Source: Clusia tigrina (lineage: Eukaryota > Arthropoda > Insecta > Diptera > Clusiidae). From it: a stretch of DNA of 64,000 nt. The DNA lies in NCBI GenBank assembly GCA_920105625.2, contig CAKKTE020000148.1, positions 186,001 to 250,000 on the forward strand, written 5' to 3'. Below, piece by piece: positions 41,125-55,448 of the stretch. How positions within the stretch are numbered: the first letter of the stretch is position 1; each line of letters opens with the position of its first letter. The notes beneath the pieces are model-generated. The model had not been told where the DNA came from. It saw only the letters and a list, made by a program, of their open reading frames with translations, and made no database searches. The translations under genes were made by a program, and so were the position numbers.

Positions 41125-43459
41125 GTAAAAAGTTACAAGCATTTGTATGTTGCAAACTTTGATAGATGTAGGACGTACCGTATAGAAGTCAGGGCCATTT
41201 GAAGTTTTATCATTGTTCGATTTGGGACTCAAGGGTAGCATAGTTTTGAGCGATAGGTTAAATTGACAAGAGGCTCGAGGTCTTTATTGTTACAAAATTT
41301 CAAGGTTTTATAACACTCCAGTAAAAAGTTACAAGCATTTGTATGTTGCAAACTTTGATAGGTGTAGGACGTACCGTATAGAAGTTAGGGCCATTTGAAG
41401 TTTTATAAGTGTTTGATTTGGGACTCAAGGTTAGCATAGCTTTGAGCGATAGCTTAAATTGACAAGAGGCTCGAGTACTGTATTGTTACAAAATTTCAAG
41501 GTTTTATGACGCTCCAGTAAAAAGTTACAAGCATTTGTATGTTACATACTTTGATAGGTGTAGGACGTACCGTATAGAAGTTAGGGCCATTTGAAGTTTT
41601 ATCAGTGTTTGATTTGGGACTCAAGGGTAGCATAGCTTTGACCGATAGCTTAAATTGGCAAGAGGCTCGAGTACTTTATTGTTACAAAATTTCAAGGTTT
41701 TATGACGCTCCAGTAAAAAAATACAAGCATTTGTATGTTGCAAACTTTGATAGGTGTAGGACGTACCGTATAGAAGTTAGGGCCATTTGAAGTTTTATCA
41801 TTGTTTGATTTGGGACCCAAGGGTAGCATAGCTTTGAGCGATAGCTTAAATTGACAAGAGGCTCGAGTACTTTATTGTTACAAAATTTCAAGGTTTTTTG
41901 ACGCTCCAGTAAAAAGTTACAAGCATTTGTATGTTACATACTTTGATAGGTGTAGGACGTACCGTATAGAAGTTAGGGCCATTTGAAGTTTTATCAGTGT
42001 TTGATTTGGGACTCAAGGGTAGCATAGCTTTGAGCGATAGCTAAAATTGGCAAGATGCTCGAGTACTTTATTGTTACAAAATTTCAAGGTTTTATGACGC
42101 TCCAATAAAAAGTTACAAGCATTTGTCTGTTGCAAACTTTGATAGGTTAGGACGTACCGTATAGAAGTTAGGGCTATTTGAAGTTTTATCAGTGTTTGAT
42201 TTGGGACTCAAGGGTAGCATAGCTTTGAGCGATAGCTTAAATTGACAAGAGGCTCGAGGTCTTTATTGCTACAAAATTTCAAGGTTTTATAAAGCTCCAG
42301 TAAAAAGTTACAAGCATTTGTATGTTGCAAACTTTGATAGCTGTAGGATGTACCGTATAGAAGTTATGGCCATTTGAAATTTTATCAGTGTTTGATTTGG
42401 GACTCAAGGGTAGCATAGCTTTGAGCGATAGCTTAAATTGACAAGAGGCTCGAGTACTTTATTGTTACAAAATTTCAAGGTTTTATGACGCTCCAGTAAA
42501 AAGTTACAAGCATTTGTATGTTGCCAACTTTGATAGGTGTAGGACGTACCGTATAGAAGTTAGGGCCATTTGAAGTTTTATAAGTGTTTGATTTGGGACT
42601 CAAGGTTAGCATAGCTTTGAGCGATAGCTTAAATTGTCAAGAGGCTCGAGTACTTTATTGTTACAAAATTTCAAGGTTTTTTGACGCTCCAGTAAAAAGT
42701 TACAAGCATTTGTATGTTACATACTTTGATAGGTGTAGGACGTACTGTATAGAAGTTAGGGCCATTTGAAGTTTTATCAGTGTTTGATTTGGGACTCAAG
42801 GGTAGCATAGCTTTGAGCGATAGCTAAAATTGGCAAGATGCTCGAGTACTTTATTGTTACACAATTTCAAGGTTTTATGACGCTCCAATAAAAAGTTACA
42901 AGCATTTGTATGTTGCAAACTTTGATAGGTTTAGGACGTACCGTATAGAAGTTAGGGCCATTTGATGTTTTATCAGTGTTTGATTTGGGACTCAAGGCTA
43001 GCAAAGCTTTGAGCGATAGGTTAAATTGACAAGAGGCTCGAGTACTTTATTGTTACAAAATTTCAAGGTTTTATGACGCTCCAGTAAAAAGTTACAAGCA
43101 TTTGTATGTTGCACACTTTGATAGGTGTAGGACGTACCGTATAGAAGTTACGGCCATTTGAAGTTTTATCAGTGTTTGATTTGGGACTCAAGGGTAGCAT
43201 AGCTTTGAGCGATAGCTTAAATTGAGAAGAGGCTCGAGTACTTTATTGTTACAAAATTTCAAGGTTTTATGACGCTATAGTAAAAAGTTACAAGCATTTG
43301 TATGTTGCAAACTTTGATAGGTGTAGGACGTACCGTATAGAAGTTAGGGCCATTTGAAGTTTTATCATTGTTCGATTTGGGACTCAAGGGTAGCATAGCT
43401 TTGAGCGATATCTTAAATTGACAAGAGGCTCGAGTACTTTATTGTTACAAAATTTCAAG

Positions 43460-45050
43460 GTTTTATGACGCTCCAGTAAAAAGTTACAAGCATTTGTATG
43501 TTACAAACTTTGATAGGCGTTGGACGTACCGTATAGTAGTTAGGGCCATTTGAAGTTTTATCATTGTTTGATTTGGGACCCAAGGGTAGCATAGCTTTGA
43601 GCGACAGCTTAAATTGACAAGAGGCTCGAGGTCTTTATTGTTACAAAATTTCAAGGTTTTATGACGCTCCAGTAAAAAGGTACAAGCATTTGTATGTTGC
43701 CAACTTTGATAGGTGTATGTCGTACCGTATAGAAGTTAGGGCCATTTGAAGTTTTATGAGTGTTTGATTTGGGACTCAAGGTTAGCATAGCTTTGAGCGA
43801 TAGCTTAAATTGACAAGAGGCTCGAGTACTGTATTGTTACAAAATTTCAAGGTTTTATGACGCTCCAGTAAAAAGTTACAAGCATTTGTATGTTGCCAAC
43901 TTTGATAGGTGTACGACGTACCGTATAGAAGTTAGGGCCATTTGAAATTTATCAGTGTTTGATTTGGGACTCAAGGGTAGCATAGCTTTGTGCGATAGCT
44001 TAAATTGACAAGAGGCTCGAGTACTTTATTGTTACAAAGTTTCAAGGTTTTATGACGCTCCAGTAAAAAGTTACAAGCATTTGTATGTTGCAAACTTTGA
44101 TAGGTGTTGGACGTACCGTATAGAAGTTAGGGCCATTTGAAGTTTTATCATTGTTCGATTTGGGACTCAAGGGTAGCATAGCTTTGAGCGATAGATTAAA
44201 TTGACAAGAGGCTCGAGGTCTTTATTGTTACAAAATTTCAAGGTTTTATAACGCTCCAGTAAAAAGTTACAAGCATTTGTATGTTGCCAACTTTGATAGG
44301 TGTAGGACGTACCGTATAGAAGTTAGGGCCATTTGAAATTTTAGCAGTGTTTGATTTGGGACTCAAGGGTAGCATAGCTTTGTGCGATATCTTAAATTGA
44401 CAAGAGGCTCGAGTACTTTATTGTTACAAAATTTCAAGGTTTTATGACGCTCCAGTAAAAAGTTACAAGCATTTGTATGTTGCAAACTTTGATAGGCGTA
44501 GGACGTACCGTATAGTAGTTAGGGCCATTTGAAGTTTTATCATTGTTTGATTTGGGACCCAAGGGTAGCATAGCTTTGAGCGACAGCTTAAATTGACAAG
44601 AGGCTCGAGGTCTTTATTGTTACAAAATTTCAAGGTTTTATGACGCTCCAGTAAAAAGTTACAAGCATTTGTATGTTGCCAACTTTGATAGGTGTAGGAC
44701 GTACCGTATAGAAGTTAGGGCCATTTGAAGTTTTATGAGTGTTTGATTTGGGACTCAAGGTTAGCATAGCTTTGAGCGATAGCTTAAATTGACAAGAGGC
44801 TCGAGTACTGTATTGTTACAAAATTTCAAGGTTTTATGACGCTCCAGTAAAAAGTTACTAGCATTTGTATATTGCCAACTTTGATAGGTGTAGGACGTAC
44901 CGTATAGAAGTTAGGGCCATTTGAAATTTTAGCAGTGTTTGATTTGGGACTCAAGGGTAGCATAGCTTTGTGCGATAGCTTAAATTGACAAGAGGCTCGA
45001 GTACTTTATTGTTACAAAATTTCAAGGTTTTATGACGCTCCAGTAAAAAG
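43460..45050. repeat. Pentamer satellite duplication, ~980-bp step
   Basis: Landmarks near 43513 (TAGGCGTTGGACG with TATAGTAGTTAGG) recur near 44492 (TAGGCGTAGGACG with TATAGTAGTTAGG), about 980 bp (5 x 196) apart. In both places they are followed by GACCCAAGGG, CTCGAGGTC and GTTTTATGAGTG monomers. Differences between the copies are single bases. Confidence 0.65.
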
Positions 45051-46310
45051 TTACAAGCATTTGTATGTTGCAAACTTTGATAGGTGTAGGACGTACCGTA
45101 TAGAAGTTACGGCCATTTGAAGTTTTATCAGTGTTTGATTTGGGACTCAAGGGTAGCATAGCTTTGAGCGATAGCTTAAATTGAGAAGAGGCTCGAGTAC
45201 TTTATTGTTATAAAATTTCAAGGTTTTATGACGCTATAGTAAAAAGTTACAAGCATTTGTATGTTGCAAACTTTGATAGGTGTAGGACGTACCGTATAGA
45301 AGTTAGGGCCATTTGAAGTTTTATCATTGTTCGATTTGGGACTCAAGGGTAGCATAGCTTTGAGCGATAGGTTAAATTGACAAGAGGCTCGAGGTCTTTA
45401 TTGTTACAAAATTTCAAGGTTTTATAACACTCCAATAAAAAGTTACAAGCATTTGTATGTTGCAAACTTTGATAGCTGTAGGACGTACCGTATAGAAGTT
45501 AGGGCCATTTGAAATTTTATCAGTGTTTGATTTGGGACTCAAGGGTAGCACAGCTTTGAGCGATAGCTTATATTGACAAGAGGCTCGAGTACTTTATTGT
45601 TACAAAATTTCAAGGTTTTATGACGCTCCAGAAAAAAAATACAAGCATTTGTATGTTGCAAACTTTGATAGGTGTAGGACGTACCGTATAGAAGTTAGGG
45701 CCATTTGAAATTTTAGCAGTGTTTGATTTGGGACTCAAGGGTAGCATAGCTTTGTGCGATAGCTTAAATTGACAAGAGGCTCGAGTACTTTATTGTTACA
45801 AAATTTCAAGGTTTTATGACGCTCCAGTAAAAAGTTACAAGCATTTGTATGTTGCAAACTTTGATAGGTGTTGGACGTACCGTATAGAAGTTAGGGCCAT
45901 TTGAAGTTTTATCATTGTTCGATTTGAGACTCAAGGGTAGCATAGCTTTGAGCGATAGGTTAAATTGACAAGAGGCTCGAGGTCTTTATTGTTACAAAAT
46001 TTCAAGGTTTTATAACGCTCCAGTAAAAAGTTACAAGCATTTGTATGTTGCAAACTTTGATAGCTGTAGGAGGTACCGTATAGAAGTTAGGGCCATTTGA
46101 AATTTTATCAGTGTTTGATTTGGGACTCAAGGGTAGCATAGCTTTGAGCGATAGCTTAAATCGACAAGAGGCTCCAGTACTTTATTGTTACAAAATTTCA
46201 AGGTTTTATGACGCTCCAGTAAAAAGTTACAAGCATTTGTATGTTGCCAACTGTGATAGGTGTAGGACGTACCGTATAGAAGTTAGGGCCATTTGAAGTT
46301 TTATAAATGT

Positions 46311-46362
46311 TTGATTTGGGACTCAAGGGTAGCATAGCTTTGTGCGATAGCTTTATCATTGT
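46311..46362. repeat. First 52-bp partial satellite unit (giving a 248-bp variant monomer)
   Basis: Here GCGATAGCT is joined directly to TTATCATTG, so a 52-bp piece beginning TTGATTTGGGAC is followed at once by another TTCGATTTGGGAC. The normal 144 bp between the two points are absent. The same junction occurs near 46796, 47239, 47487, 49653, 51470, 51913, 53521, 53964, 63014 and 63459. I saw none before 46.3 kb. The shared TT at the join suggests a microhomology-mediated event that was then amplified with the surrounding array. Confidence 0.85.
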
Positions 46363-48074
46363 TCGATTTGGGACTCAAGGGTAGCATAGCTTTGAGCGAT
46401 AGGTTAAATTGACAAGAGGCTCGAGGTCTTTATTGTTACAAAATTTCAAGGTTTTATAACGCTCCAGTAAAAAGTTACAAGCATTTGTATGTTGCAAACT
46501 TTGATAGCTGTAGGACGTACCGTATAGAAGTTAGGGCCATTTGAAGTTTTATAAGTGTTTGATTTGGGACTCAAGGTTAGCATAGCTTTGAGCGATAGCT
46601 TAAATTGACAAGAGGCTCGAGTACTGTATTGTTACAAAATTTCAAGGTTTTATGACGCTCCAGTAAAAAGTTACAAGCATTTGTATGTTACATACTTTGA
46701 TAGGTGTAGGACGTACCGTATAGAAGTTAGGGCCATTTGAAGTTTTATCAGTGTTTGATTTGGGACTCAAGGGTAGCATAGCTTTGAGCGATAGCTTTAT
46801 CATTGTTTGATTTGGGACCCAAGGGTAGCATAGCTTTGAGCGACAGCTTAAATTGACAAGAGGCTCGAGGGTTTTATTGTTACAAAATTTCAAGGTTTTA
46901 TAACGCTCCAGTAAAAAGTTACAAGCATTTGTATGTTGCAAACTTTGATAGCTGTAGGAGGTACCGTATAGAAGTTTGGGTCATTTGAAGTTTTATCAGT
47001 GTTTGATTTGTGACTCAAGGGTAGTATAGCTTTGAGCGACAGCTTAAATTGACAAGAGGCTCGAGGTCTTTATTGTTACAAAATTTCAAGGTTTTATGAC
47101 GCTCCAGTAAAAAGTTACAAGCATTTGTATGTTGCCAACTTTGATAGGTGTAGGACGTACCGTATAGAAGTTAGGGCCATTTGAAGTTTTATAAATGTTT
47201 GATTTGGGACTCAAGGTAACATAGCTTTGTGCGATAGCTTTATCATTGTTCGATTTGGGACTCAAGGGTAGCATAGCTTTGAGCGATAGGTTAAATTGAC
47301 AAGAGGCTCGAGGTCTTTATTGTTACAAAATTTCAAGGTTTTATAACGCTCCAGTAAAAAGTTACAAGCATTTGTATGTTGCAAACTTTGATAGCTGTAG
47401 GACGTACCGTATAGAAGTTAGGGCCATTTGAAATTTTATCAGTGTTTGATTTGGGACTCAAGGGTAGCATAGCTTTGAGGGATAGCTTTATCATTGTTTG
47501 ATTTGGGACCCAAGGGTAGCATAGCTTTGAGCGACAGCTTAAATTGACAAGAGGCTCGAGGTCTTTATTGTTACAAAATTTCAAGGTTTTATGACGCTCC
47601 AGTAAAAAGTTACAAGCATTTGTATGTTGCCAACTTTGATAGGTGTAGGACGTACCGTATAGAAGTTAGGGCCATTTGAAGTTTTATCAGTGTTTGATTT
47701 GGGACTCAACGGTAGCATAGCTTTGAGCGATAGCTTAAATTGGCAAGAGGCTCGAGTACTTTATTGGTACAAAATTTCAAGGTTTTATGACGCTCCAGTA
47801 AAAAGATACAAGCATTTGTATGTTGCAAACTTTGATAGGTGTAGGACGTACCGTATAGAAGTTAGGTCCATTTGAAGTTTTATCATTGTTTGATATGGGA
47901 CCCAAGGGTAGTATAGCTTTGAGCGACAGCTTAAATTGACAAGAGGCTCGAGGTCTTTATTGTTACAAAATTTCAAGGTTTTATGACGCTCCAGTAAAAA
48001 GTTACAAGCATTTGTATGTTGCCAACTTTGATAGGTGTAGGACGTACCGTATAGAAGTTAGGGCCATTTGAAGT

Positions 48075-48135
48075 TTTATCAGTGTTTGATTTGGGACTCA
48101 ACGGTAGCATAGCTTTGGTACAAAATTTCAAGGTT
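48075..48135. repeat. Satellite monomer with 41-bp deletion
   Basis: The landmark TTATGACGCTCC occurs at 47981 and again at 48136, only 155 bp apart. AGCATAGCTTT is joined directly to GGTACAAAATTTC at about 48116, removing 41 bases that include the CTCGAG site. A single occurrence was seen. Confidence 0.8.
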
Positions 48136-50293
48136 TTATGACGCTCCAGTAAAAAGATACAAGCATTTGTATGTTGCAAACTTTGATAGGTGTAGGACGT
48201 ACCGTATAGAAGTTAGGGCCATTAGAGTTTTATAAGTGTTTGATATGGGACCCAAGGGTAGCATGGCTTTGAGCGACAGCTTAAATTGACAAGAGGCTCG
48301 AGTACTTTATTGGTACAAAATTTCAAGGTTTTATGACGCTCCAGTAAAAAGATACAAGCATTTGTATGTTGCAAACTTTGATAGGTGTAGGACGTACCGT
48401 ATAGCAGTTAGGTCCATTTGAAGTTTTATCATTGTTTGATATGGGACCCAAGGGTAGCATAGCTTTGAGCGACAGCTTAAATTGACAAGAGGCTCGAGGT
48501 CTTTATTGCTACAAAATTTCAAGGTTTTATGACGCTCCAGTAAAAAGATACAAGCATTTGTATGTTGCAAACTTTGATAGGTGTAGGACGTACCGTATAG
48601 AAGTTAGGTCCATTTGAAGTTTTATCATTGTTTGATATGGGACCCAAGGGTAGCATAGCTTTGAGCGACAGCTTAAATTGACAAGAGGCTCGAGGTCTTT
48701 ATTGTTACAAACTTTCAAGGTTTTATGACGCTCCAGTAAAAAGTTACAAGCATTTGTATGTTGCCAACTTTGATAGGTGTAGGACGTACCGTATAGAAGT
48801 TAGGGCCATTTGAAGTTTTATCAGTGTTTGATTTGGGACTCAACGGTAGCATAGCTTTGAGCGATAGCTTAAATTGGCAAGAGGCTCGAGTACTTTATTG
48901 GTACAAAATTTCAAGGTTTTATGACGCTCCAGTAAAAAGATACAAGCATTTGTATGTTGCAAACTTTTGATAGGTGTAGGACGTACCGTATAGAAGTTAG
49001 GTCCATTTGAAGTTTTATCATTGTTTAATATGGGACCCAAGGGTAGTATAGCTTTGAGCGACAGCTTAAATTGACAAGAGGCTCGAGGTCTTTATTGTTA
49101 CAAAATTTCACGGTTTTATGACGCTCCAGTAAAAAGTTACAAGCATTTGTATGTTGCCAACTTTGATAGGTGTGGGACGTACCGTATAGAAGTTAGGGCC
49201 ATTTGAAGTTTTATAAGTGTTTGATTTGGGACTCAAGGTTAGCATAGCTTTGAGCGATAGCTTAAATTGACAAGAGGCTCGAGTACTGTATTGTTACAAA
49301 ATTTCAAGGTTTTATGACGCTCCAGTAAAAAGTTACAAGCATTTGTATGTTACATACTTTGATAGGTGTAGGACGTACCGTATAGAAGTTAGGGCCATTT
49401 GAAGTTTTATCAGTGTTTGATTTGGGACTCAAGGGTAGCATAGCTTTGAGCGATAGCTTAAATTGGCAAGAGGCTCGAGTACTTTATTGTTACAAAATTT
49501 CAAGGTTTTATGACGCTCCAGTAAAAAGATACAAGCATTTGTATGTTGCAAACTTTGATAGGTGTAGGACGTACCGTATAGAAGTTAGGGCCATTTGAAG
49601 TTTTATAAATGTTTGATTTGGGACTCAAGGGTAGCATAGCTTTGTGCGATAGCTTTATCATTGTTTGATTTGGGACCCAAGGGTAGCATAGCTTTGAGCG
49701 ACAGCTTAAATTGACAAGAGGCTCGAGGTCTTTATTGTTACAAAATTTCAAGGTTTTATGACGCTCCAGTAAAAAGTTACAAGCATTTGTATGTTGCCAA
49801 CTTTGATAGGTGTAGGACGTACCGTATAGAAGGTACGGCCATTTGAAGTTTTATAAATGTTTGATTTGGGACTCAAGGTTAGCATAGCTTTGAGCGATAG
49901 CTTAAATTGACAAGAGGCTCGAGTACTGTATTGTTACAAAATTTCAAGGTTTTATGACGCTCCAGTAAAAAGTTACAAGCATTTGTATGTTGCCAACTTT
50001 GATAGGTGTAGGACGTACCGTATAGAAGGTACGGCCATTTGAAGTTTTATAAATGTTTGATTTGGGACTCAAGGTTAGCATAGCTTTGAGCGATAGCTTA
50101 AATTGACAAGAGGCTCGAGTACTGTATTGTTACAAAATTTCAAGGTTTTATGACGCTCCAGTAAAAAGTTACAAGCATTTGTATGTTACATACTTTGATA
50201 GGTGTAGGACGTACCGTATAGAAGTTAGGGCCATTTGAAGTTTTATCAGTGTTTGATTTGGGACTCAACGGTAGCATAGCTTTGAGCGATAGC

Positions 50294-52344
50294 TTAAATT
50301 GGCAAGAGGCTCGAGTACTTTATTGGTACAAAATTTCAAGGTTTTATGACGCTCCAGTAAAAAGATACAAGCATTTGTATGTTGCAAACTTTGATAGGTG
50401 TAGGACGTACCGTATAGAAGTTAGGTCCATTTGAAGTTTTATCATTGTTTGATATGGGACCCAAGGGTAGTATAGCTTTGAGCGACAGTTTAAATTGACA
50501 AGAGGCTCGAGGTCTTTATTGTTATAAAATTTCAAGGTTTTATGACGCTCCAGTAAAAAGTTACAAGCATTTGTATGTTGCCAACTTTGATAGGTGTAGG
50601 ACGTAGCGTATAGAAGTTAGGGCCATTTGAAGTTTTATCAGTGTTTGATTTGGGACTCAACGGTAGCATAGCTTTGAGCGATAGCTTAAATTGGCAAGAG
50701 GCTCGAGTACTTTATTGGTACAAAATTTCAAGGTTTTATGACGCTCCAGTAAAAAGATACAAGCATTTGTATGTTGCAAACTTTGATAGGTGTAGGACGT
50801 ACCGTATAGAAGTTAGGTCCATTTGAAGTTTTATCATTGTTTGATATGGGACCCAAGGGTAGTATAGCTTTGAGCGACAGCTTAAATTGACAAGAGGGTC
50901 GAGGTCTTTATTGTTACAAAATTTCAAGGTTTTATGACGCTCCAATAAAAAGTTACAAGCATTTGTATGTTGCCAACTTTGATAGGTGTGGGACATACCG
51001 TATAGAAGTTAGGGCCATTTGAAGTTTTATAAGTGTTTGATTTGGGACTCAAGGTTAGCATAGCTTTGAGCGATAGCTTAAATTGACAAGAGGCTCGAGT
51101 ACTGTATTGTTACAAAATTTCAAGGTTTTATGACGCTCCAGTAAAAAGTTACAAGCATTTGTATGTTACATACTTTGATAGGTGTAGGACGTACCGTATA
51201 GAAGTTAGGGCCATTTGAATTTTTATCAGTGTTTGATTTGGGACTCAAGGGTAGCATAGCTTTGAGCGATAGCTTAAATTGGCCAGAGGCTCGAGTACTT
51301 TATTGTTACAAAATTTCAAGGTTTTATGACGCTCCAGTAAAAAGATACAAGCATTTGTATGTTGCAAACTTTGATAGGTGTAGGACGTACCGTATAGAAG
51401 TTAGGGCCATTTGAAGTTTTATAAATGTTTGATTTGGGACTCAAGGGTAGCATAGCTTTGTGCGATAGCTTTATCATTGTTTGATTTAGGACCCAAAGGT
51501 AGCATAGCTTTGAGCGACAGCTTAAATTGACAAGAGGCTCGAGGTCTTTATTGTTACAAAATTTCAAGGTTTTATGACGCTCCAGTAAAAAGTTACAAGC
51601 ATTTGTATGTTGCCAACTTTGATAGGTGTAGGACGTACCGTATAGAAGTTAGGGCCATTTGAAGTTTTATAAGTGTTTGATTTGTGACTCAAGGTTAGCA
51701 TAGCTTTGAGCGATAGCTTAAATTGACAAGAGGCTCGAGTACTGTATTGTTACAAAATTTCAAGGTTTTATGACGCTCCAGTAAAAAGTTACAAGCATTT
51801 GTATGTTGCAAACTTTGATAGGTGTAGGACGTACCGTATAGAAGTTAGGGCCATTTGAAGTTTTATAAATGTTTGATTTGGGACTCAAGGGTAGCATAGC
51901 TTTGTGCGATAGCTTTATCATTGTTTGATTTGGGACCCAAGGGTAGCATAGCTTTGAGCGACAGCTTAAATTGACAAGAGGCTCGAGGTCTTTATTGTTA
52001 CAAAATTTCAAGGTTTTATGACGCTCCCGTAAAAAGTTACAAGCATATGTATATTGCCAACTTTGATAGGTGTAGGACGTACCGTATAGAAGTTAGGGCC
52101 ATTTGAAGTTTTATAAGTGTTTGATTTGGGACTCAAGGTTAGCATAGCTTTGAGCGATAGCTTAAATTGACAAGAGGCTCGAGTACTGTATTGTTACAAA
52201 ATTTCAAGGTTTTATGACGCTCCAGTAAAAAGTTACAAGCATTTGTATGTTACATACTTTGATAGGTGTAGGACGTACCGTATAGAAGTTAGGGCCATTT
52301 GAAGTTTTATCAGTGTTTGATTTGGGACTCAACGGTAGCATAGC
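50294..52344. repeat. 2051-bp higher-order satellite repeat, copy 1
   Basis: From about 50.25 kb the array repeats with a 2051-bp step. The length is explained exactly by ten 196-bp monomers plus two 52-bp partial units minus one 13-bp deletion (1960 + 104 - 13). Copy 1 is here started at the base that aligns with the deletion point of the later copies; the 13 bases upstream of it are still present. Rare markers are GAGGGTCGAGG (about 50896), GGGACATACCG (about 50991), TTGGCCAGAGGC (about 51280) and GCTCCCGTAAAAAG (about 52024). Confidence 0.85.
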
Positions 52345-54395
52345 TTAAATTGGCAAGAGGCTCGAGTACTTTATTGGTACAAAATTTCAAGGTTTTATGA
52401 CGCTCCAGTAAAAAGTTACAAGCATTTGTATGTTGCAAACTTTGATAGGTGTAGGACGTACCGTATAGAAGTTAGGTCCATTTGAAGTTTTATCATTGTT
52501 TGATATGGGACCCAAGGGTAGTATAGCTTTGAGCGACAGTTTAAATTGACAAGAGGCTCGAGGTCTTTATTGTTATAAAATTTCAAGGTTTTATGACGCT
52601 CCAGTAAAAAGTTACAAGCATTTGTATGTTGCCAACTTTGATAGGTGTAGGACGTAGCGTATAGAAGTTAGGGCCATTTGAAGTTTTATCAGTGTTTGAT
52701 TTGGGACTCAACGGTAGCATAGCTTTGAGCGATAGCTTAAATTGGCAAGAGGCTCGAGTACTTTATTGGTACAAAATTTCAAGGTTTTATGACGCTCCAG
52801 TAAAAAGATACAAGCATTTGTATGTTGCAAACTTTGATAGGTGTAGGACGTACCGTATAGAAGTTAGGTCCATTTGAAGTTTTATCATTGTTTGATATGG
52901 GACCCAAGGGTAGTATAGCTTTGAGCGACAGCTTAAATTGACAAGAGGGTCGAGGTCTTTATTGTTACAAAATTTCAAGGTTTTATGACGCTCCAATAAA
53001 AAGTTACAAGCATTTGTATGTTGCCAACTTTGATAGGTGTGGGACATACCGTATAGAAGTTAGGGCCATTTGAAGTTTTATAAGTGTTTGATTTGGGACT
53101 CAAGGTTAGCATAGCTTTGAGCGATAGCTTAAATTGACAAGAGGCTCGAGTACTGTATTGTTACAAAATTTCAAGGTTTTATGACGCTCCAGTAAAAAGT
53201 TACAAGCATTTGTATGTTACATACTTTGATAGGTGTAGGACGTACCGTATAGAAGTTAGGGCCATTTGAATTTTTATCAGTGTTTGATTTGGGACTCAAG
53301 GGTAGCATAGCTTTGAGCGATAGCTTAAATTGGCCAGAGGCTCGAGTACTTTATTGTTACAAAATTTCAAGGTTTTATGACGCTCCAGTAAAAAGATACA
53401 AGCATTTGTATGTTGCAAACTTTGATAGGTGTAGGACGTACCGTATAGAAGTTAGGGCCATTTGAAGTTTTATAAATGTTTGATTTGGGACTCAAGGGTA
53501 GCATAGCTTTGTGCGATAGCTTTATCATTGTTTGATTTAGGACCCAAAGGTAGCATAGCTTTGAGCGACAGCTTAAATTGACAAGAGGCTCGAGGTCTTT
53601 ATTGTTACAAAATTTCAAGGTTTTATGACGCTCCAGTAAAAAGTTACAAGCATTTGTATGTTGCCAACTTTGATAGGTGTAGGACGTACCGTATAGAAGT
53701 TAGGGCCATTTGAAGTTTTATAAGTGTTTGATTTGTGACTCAAGGTTAGCATAGCTTTGAGCGATAGCTTAAATTGACAAGAGGCTCGAGTACTGTATTG
53801 TTACAAAATTTCAAGGTTTTATGACGCTCCAGTAAAAAGTTACAAGCATTTGTATGTTGCAAACTTTGATAGGTGTAGGACGTACCGTATAGAAGTTAGG
53901 GCCATTTGAAGTTTTATAAATGTTTGATTTGGGACTCAAGGGTAGCATAGCTTTGTGCGATAGCTTTATCATTGTTTGATTTGGGACCCAAGGGTAGCAT
54001 AGCTTTGAGCGACAGCTTAAATTGACAAGAGGCTCGAGGTCTTTATTGTTACAAAATTTCAAGGTTTTATGACGCTCCCGTAAAAAGTTACAAGCATATG
54101 TATATTGCCAACTTTGATAGGTGTAGGACGTACCGTATAGAAGTTAGGGCCATTTGAAGTTTTATAAGTGTTTGATTTGGGACTCAAGGTTAGCATAGCT
54201 TTGAGCGATAGCTTAAATTGACAAGAGGCTCGAGTACTGTATTGTTACAAAATTTCAAGGTTTTATGACGCTCCAGTAAAAAGTTACAAGCATTTGTATG
54301 TTACATACTTTGATAGGTGTAGGACGTACCGTATAGAAGTTAGGGCCATTTGAAGTTTTATCAGTGTTTGATTTGGGACTCAACGGTAGCATAGC
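52345..54395. repeat. 2051-bp higher-order satellite repeat, copy 2
   Basis: This copy begins at the point where ATAGCTTTGAGCGATAGCTT has been shortened by 13 bp to a single ATAGCTT. It reproduces the markers of copy 1 at +2051, including GAGGGTCGAGG, GGGACATACCG, TTGGCCAGAGGC and GCTCCCGTAAAAAG. Its bases around 53384-53407 preserve the unoccupied form of the site into which the retrotransposon inserted in copy 3. Confidence 0.88.
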
Positions 54396-55448
54396 TTAAA
54401 TTGGCAAGAGGCTCGAGTACTTTATTGGTACAAAATTTCAAGGTTTTATGACGCTCCAGTAAAAAGATACAAGCATTTGTATGTTGCAAACTTTGATAGG
54501 TGTAGGACGTACCGTATAGAAGTTAGGTCCATTTGAAGTTTTATCATTGTTTGATATGGGACCCAAGGGTAGTATAGCTTTGAGCGACAGTTTAAATTGA
54601 CAAGAGGCTCGAGGTCTTTATTGTTATAAAATTTCAAGGTTTTATGACGCTCCAGTAAAAAGTTACAAGCATTTGTATGTTGCCAACTTTGATAGGTGTA
54701 GGACGTAGCGTATAGAAGTTAGGGCCATTTGAAGTTTTATCAGTGTTTGATTTGGGACTCAACGGTAGCATAGCTTTGAGCGATAGCTTAAATTGGCAAG
54801 AGGCTCGAGTACTTTATTGGTACAAAATTTCAAGGTTTTATGACGCTCCAGTAAAAAGATACAAGCATTTGTATGTTGCAAACTTTGATAGGTGTAGGAC
54901 GTACCGTATAGAAGTTAGGTCCATTTGAAGTTTTATCATTGTTTGATATGGGACCCAAGGGTAGTATAGCTTTGAGCGACAGCTTAAATTGACAAGAGGC
55001 TCGAGGTCTTTATTGTTACAAAATTTCAAGGTTTTATGACGCTCCAATAAAAAGTTACAAGCATTTGTATGTTGCCAACTTTGATAGGTGTGGGACGTAC
55101 CGTATAGAAGTTAGGGCCATTTGAAGTTTTATAAGTGTTTGATTTGGGACTCAAGGTTAGCATAGCTTTGAGCGATAGCTTAAATTGACAAGAGGCTCGA
55201 GTACTGTATTGTTACAAAATTTCAAGGTTTTATGACGCTCCAGTAAAAAGTTACAAGCATTTGTATGTTACATACTTTGATAGGTGTAGGACGTACCGTA
55301 TAGAAGTTAGGGCCATTTGAATTTTTATCAGTGTTTGATTTGGGACTCAAGGGTAGCATAGCTTTGAGCGATAGCTTAAATTAGCCAGAGGCTCGAGTAC
55401 TTTATTGTTACAAAATTTCAAGGTTTTATGACGCTCCAGTAAAAAGAT

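Noticed and set aside
46642..46941. 99-codon minus-strand frame and the similar 62- to 101-codon minus-strand frames in the satellite
   Set aside because: They are stitched together by the 52-bp partial units or small indels. The same peptide pieces recur in different order, as expected of translated satellite rather than selected protein.
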